From Methanofollis sp. (GTDB lineage: Archaea > Halobacteriota > Methanomicrobia > Methanomicrobiales > Methanofollaceae), in the NCBI GenBank assembly GCA_028696365.1, contig JAQVHG010000168.1, positions 1 to 5,113 of the forward strand: 5,113 bases of DNA, written 5' to 3'. A program made the translations under genes and the position numbers. The notes beneath the pieces are model-generated. The model made no database searches. It was not told the origin of the DNA and saw nothing but the letters and a program-made list of their open reading frames with translations. This document shows, one piece after another, positions 4,189 through 5,113 of this stretch (its first letter is position 1; each line of letters begins with the position of its first letter).

Positions 4189-5113
4189 ATGGACTGCCGG
4201 GCAGTGCTCGTGGTCGTGTGCTTCTTGTTCGCCGTGCCGGGCTTGGTCTCTGCAGAGGAGGTCCAGATCCTCGAAGGCAGGGTGCTCGAGGAAGGCGGCG
4301 TGGTCTACCTCCTCCCTGACCTGCAAGCCGGTGAAACGGTCATGGTGCAGGTGAACCGAAGTTCAGGAAACCTCGACCCCTTCGTCGCGATCGCCCAGCC
4401 TGAGACCAACCGCACCACCCTGGGAGATGAGTTCTGGACCACGGTAGAGACCGGGGTCAGAAGCGGCGGTGAACCGGTCGCAGAGATCACCAGGGCCGCC
4501 GACCGCTTCTTCCTCGCCTGGGACGACGACAGTGCAGAAGGACATTCCGCCATCCTCGAGTGGGTCGTCCCCAGAAGTGGCGACTATCCCCTCATTGTCA
4601 CCTCGTCGCCGCTGACCGATACTTCCGGCGAGTACGTTCTTCTGCTCGGGATCGATGCTCCTGGTGTGCTCAACGGCACGGCGACACCGACGCCAGGCGC
4701 AGTCATCGCCGTCCCAGACCCTGCGATGCCGCCGGCAGGGAAAGGTGTCGAGGAACGGACCGGAAATCTCACCGCTGGCAAAACTTCGACCTTCTACCCG
4801 CTCCAGGACCTCGAGGCCGGAGACACCATTCATGCTGTGGCGGAAACTGTTTCTGGGGATCTGAGGCCGGTCCTCATCCTTGAGAGTGTGGACGGAAAAC
4901 CCATGGTGGCGGCAAACTTCCTAGACCACGGGACCAGGGCGGCGCTCTCATATCAACTCAAGGCCGACGAGACTGAGGGCTTAGTCCTCCGTGTGAGAGC
5001 GGGGGAGGGCGAAGGCGAGTTCAGGCTCATCGTCGGGGTCAACGACCCAGGGGTGCTGGACGGCACCGCCGTCCCAGGGGGACGGAAGGTGATCAGGGAC
5101 CCAGTCACCGTCC
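4189..5113 (+). CDS. Secreted protein with tandem beta-rich (PPC-like) repeats, 3' end beyond window
   Basis: One frame is open from ATG 4189 to the window end, 308 codons with no stop. Residues 1-22 form a signal peptide: a very short n-region MDCR, the core AVLVVVCFLFAVPGLV, and likely cleavage after VSA before Glu23. The mature part is acidic, rich in Gly/Val/Leu/Thr and poor in Lys. It contains two diverged repeats: residues 30-164 (starting GRVLEEGGVVYLLPDLQAGE, ending PGVLNGT) and 192-293 (starting GNLTAGKTSTFYPLQDLEAGD, ending PGVLDGT). Each carries L-xAG-(E/D)T, then SG(N/D)LxP, then (S/E)GE(Y/F)xLxxG. Repeat 1 holds an extra segment of about 33 residues. The pattern recalls the pre-peptidase C-terminal (PPC) beta-sandwich that occurs in secreted archaeal and bacterial proteins, but I cannot name the family. 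NxT/S sequons (for example NRS, NRT, NGT, NLT) would allow N-glycosylation. It is probably exported and either shed or anchored by a C-terminal domain not visible here. Confidence 0.85.
   Translation, partial: MDCRAVLVVVCFLFAVPGLVSAEEVQILEGRVLEEGGVVYLLPDLQAGETVMVQVNRSSGNLDPFVAIAQPETNRTTLGDEFWTTVETGVRSGGEPVAEITRAADRFFLAWDDDSAEGHSAILEWVVPRSGDYPLIVTSSPLTDTSGEYVLLLGIDAPGVLNGTATPTPGAVIAVPDPAMPPAGKGVEERTGNLTAGKTSTFYPLQDLEAGDTIHAVAETVSGDLRPVLILESVDGKPMVAANFLDHGTRAALSYQLKADETEGLVLRVRAGEGEGEFRLIVGVNDPGVLDGTAVPGGRKVIRDPVTV

Noticed and set aside
4363..4833. Long minus-strand open frame of 156 codons
   Set aside because: It is antisense to the signal-peptide-bearing repeat protein and reflects its GC-rich codon pattern. 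No motif supports it.
1..5113. CRISPR array, tRNA or rRNA genes
   Set aside because: I found no regularly spaced direct repeats, no cloverleaf with a CCA-proximal acceptor stem, and no rRNA-like conserved core.

Overview
The window looks like an accessory, decaying stretch of a euryarchaeal chromosome. A methanogen of the Methanomicrobiales type is my best guess. Three things suggest this: TATA/BRE-like promoters at plausible archaeal spacing, an oligo-T terminator, and a TnpA/TnpB pair that resembles those I know from methanogens and haloarchaea. The assignment comes from pattern recognition, not from a database search.

Layout from left to right: (1) 1-354, the C-terminal end of an ABC exporter ATPase. 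(2) 355-897, no convincing gene; it holds a 123-bp MITE-like element (655-777). (3) 898-1194, minus strand, a small two- to three-helix membrane protein resembling DUF3566, with its own TATA box and an oligo-T terminator. (4) 1245-2137, another gene-poor stretch. It contains a very strong hairpin inside a 60-bp palindrome (1467-1526), a second and longer MITE copy (1605-1843) with an exact 8-bp target duplication, and a solo terminal-repeat-like sequence. (5) about 2142-3868, an IS200/IS605-type element with tnpA, tnpB, a left-end palindrome and a right-end hairpin. Both of its proteins look damaged: TnpA has His where the catalytic Tyr should be, and tnpB is frameshifted before its second zinc-finger CxxC pair and its last RuvC motif. 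(6) 3878-4188, a spacer with a good archaeal promoter. (7) 4189 to the window end, a large secreted protein with a signal peptide and two tandem beta-rich repeats, still open at the edge.

The genes do not form one operon or pathway. The ABC transporter, the DUF3566-like membrane protein and the secreted repeat protein are separate transcription units at the cell envelope, and mobile DNA has accumulated between them. I see no convincing new multi-gene system. The most informative signals are the Tyr-to-His change in TnpA, the two indels that reconcile the tnpB reading frame with its right-end hairpin, and the MITE pair with its 8-bp duplication.
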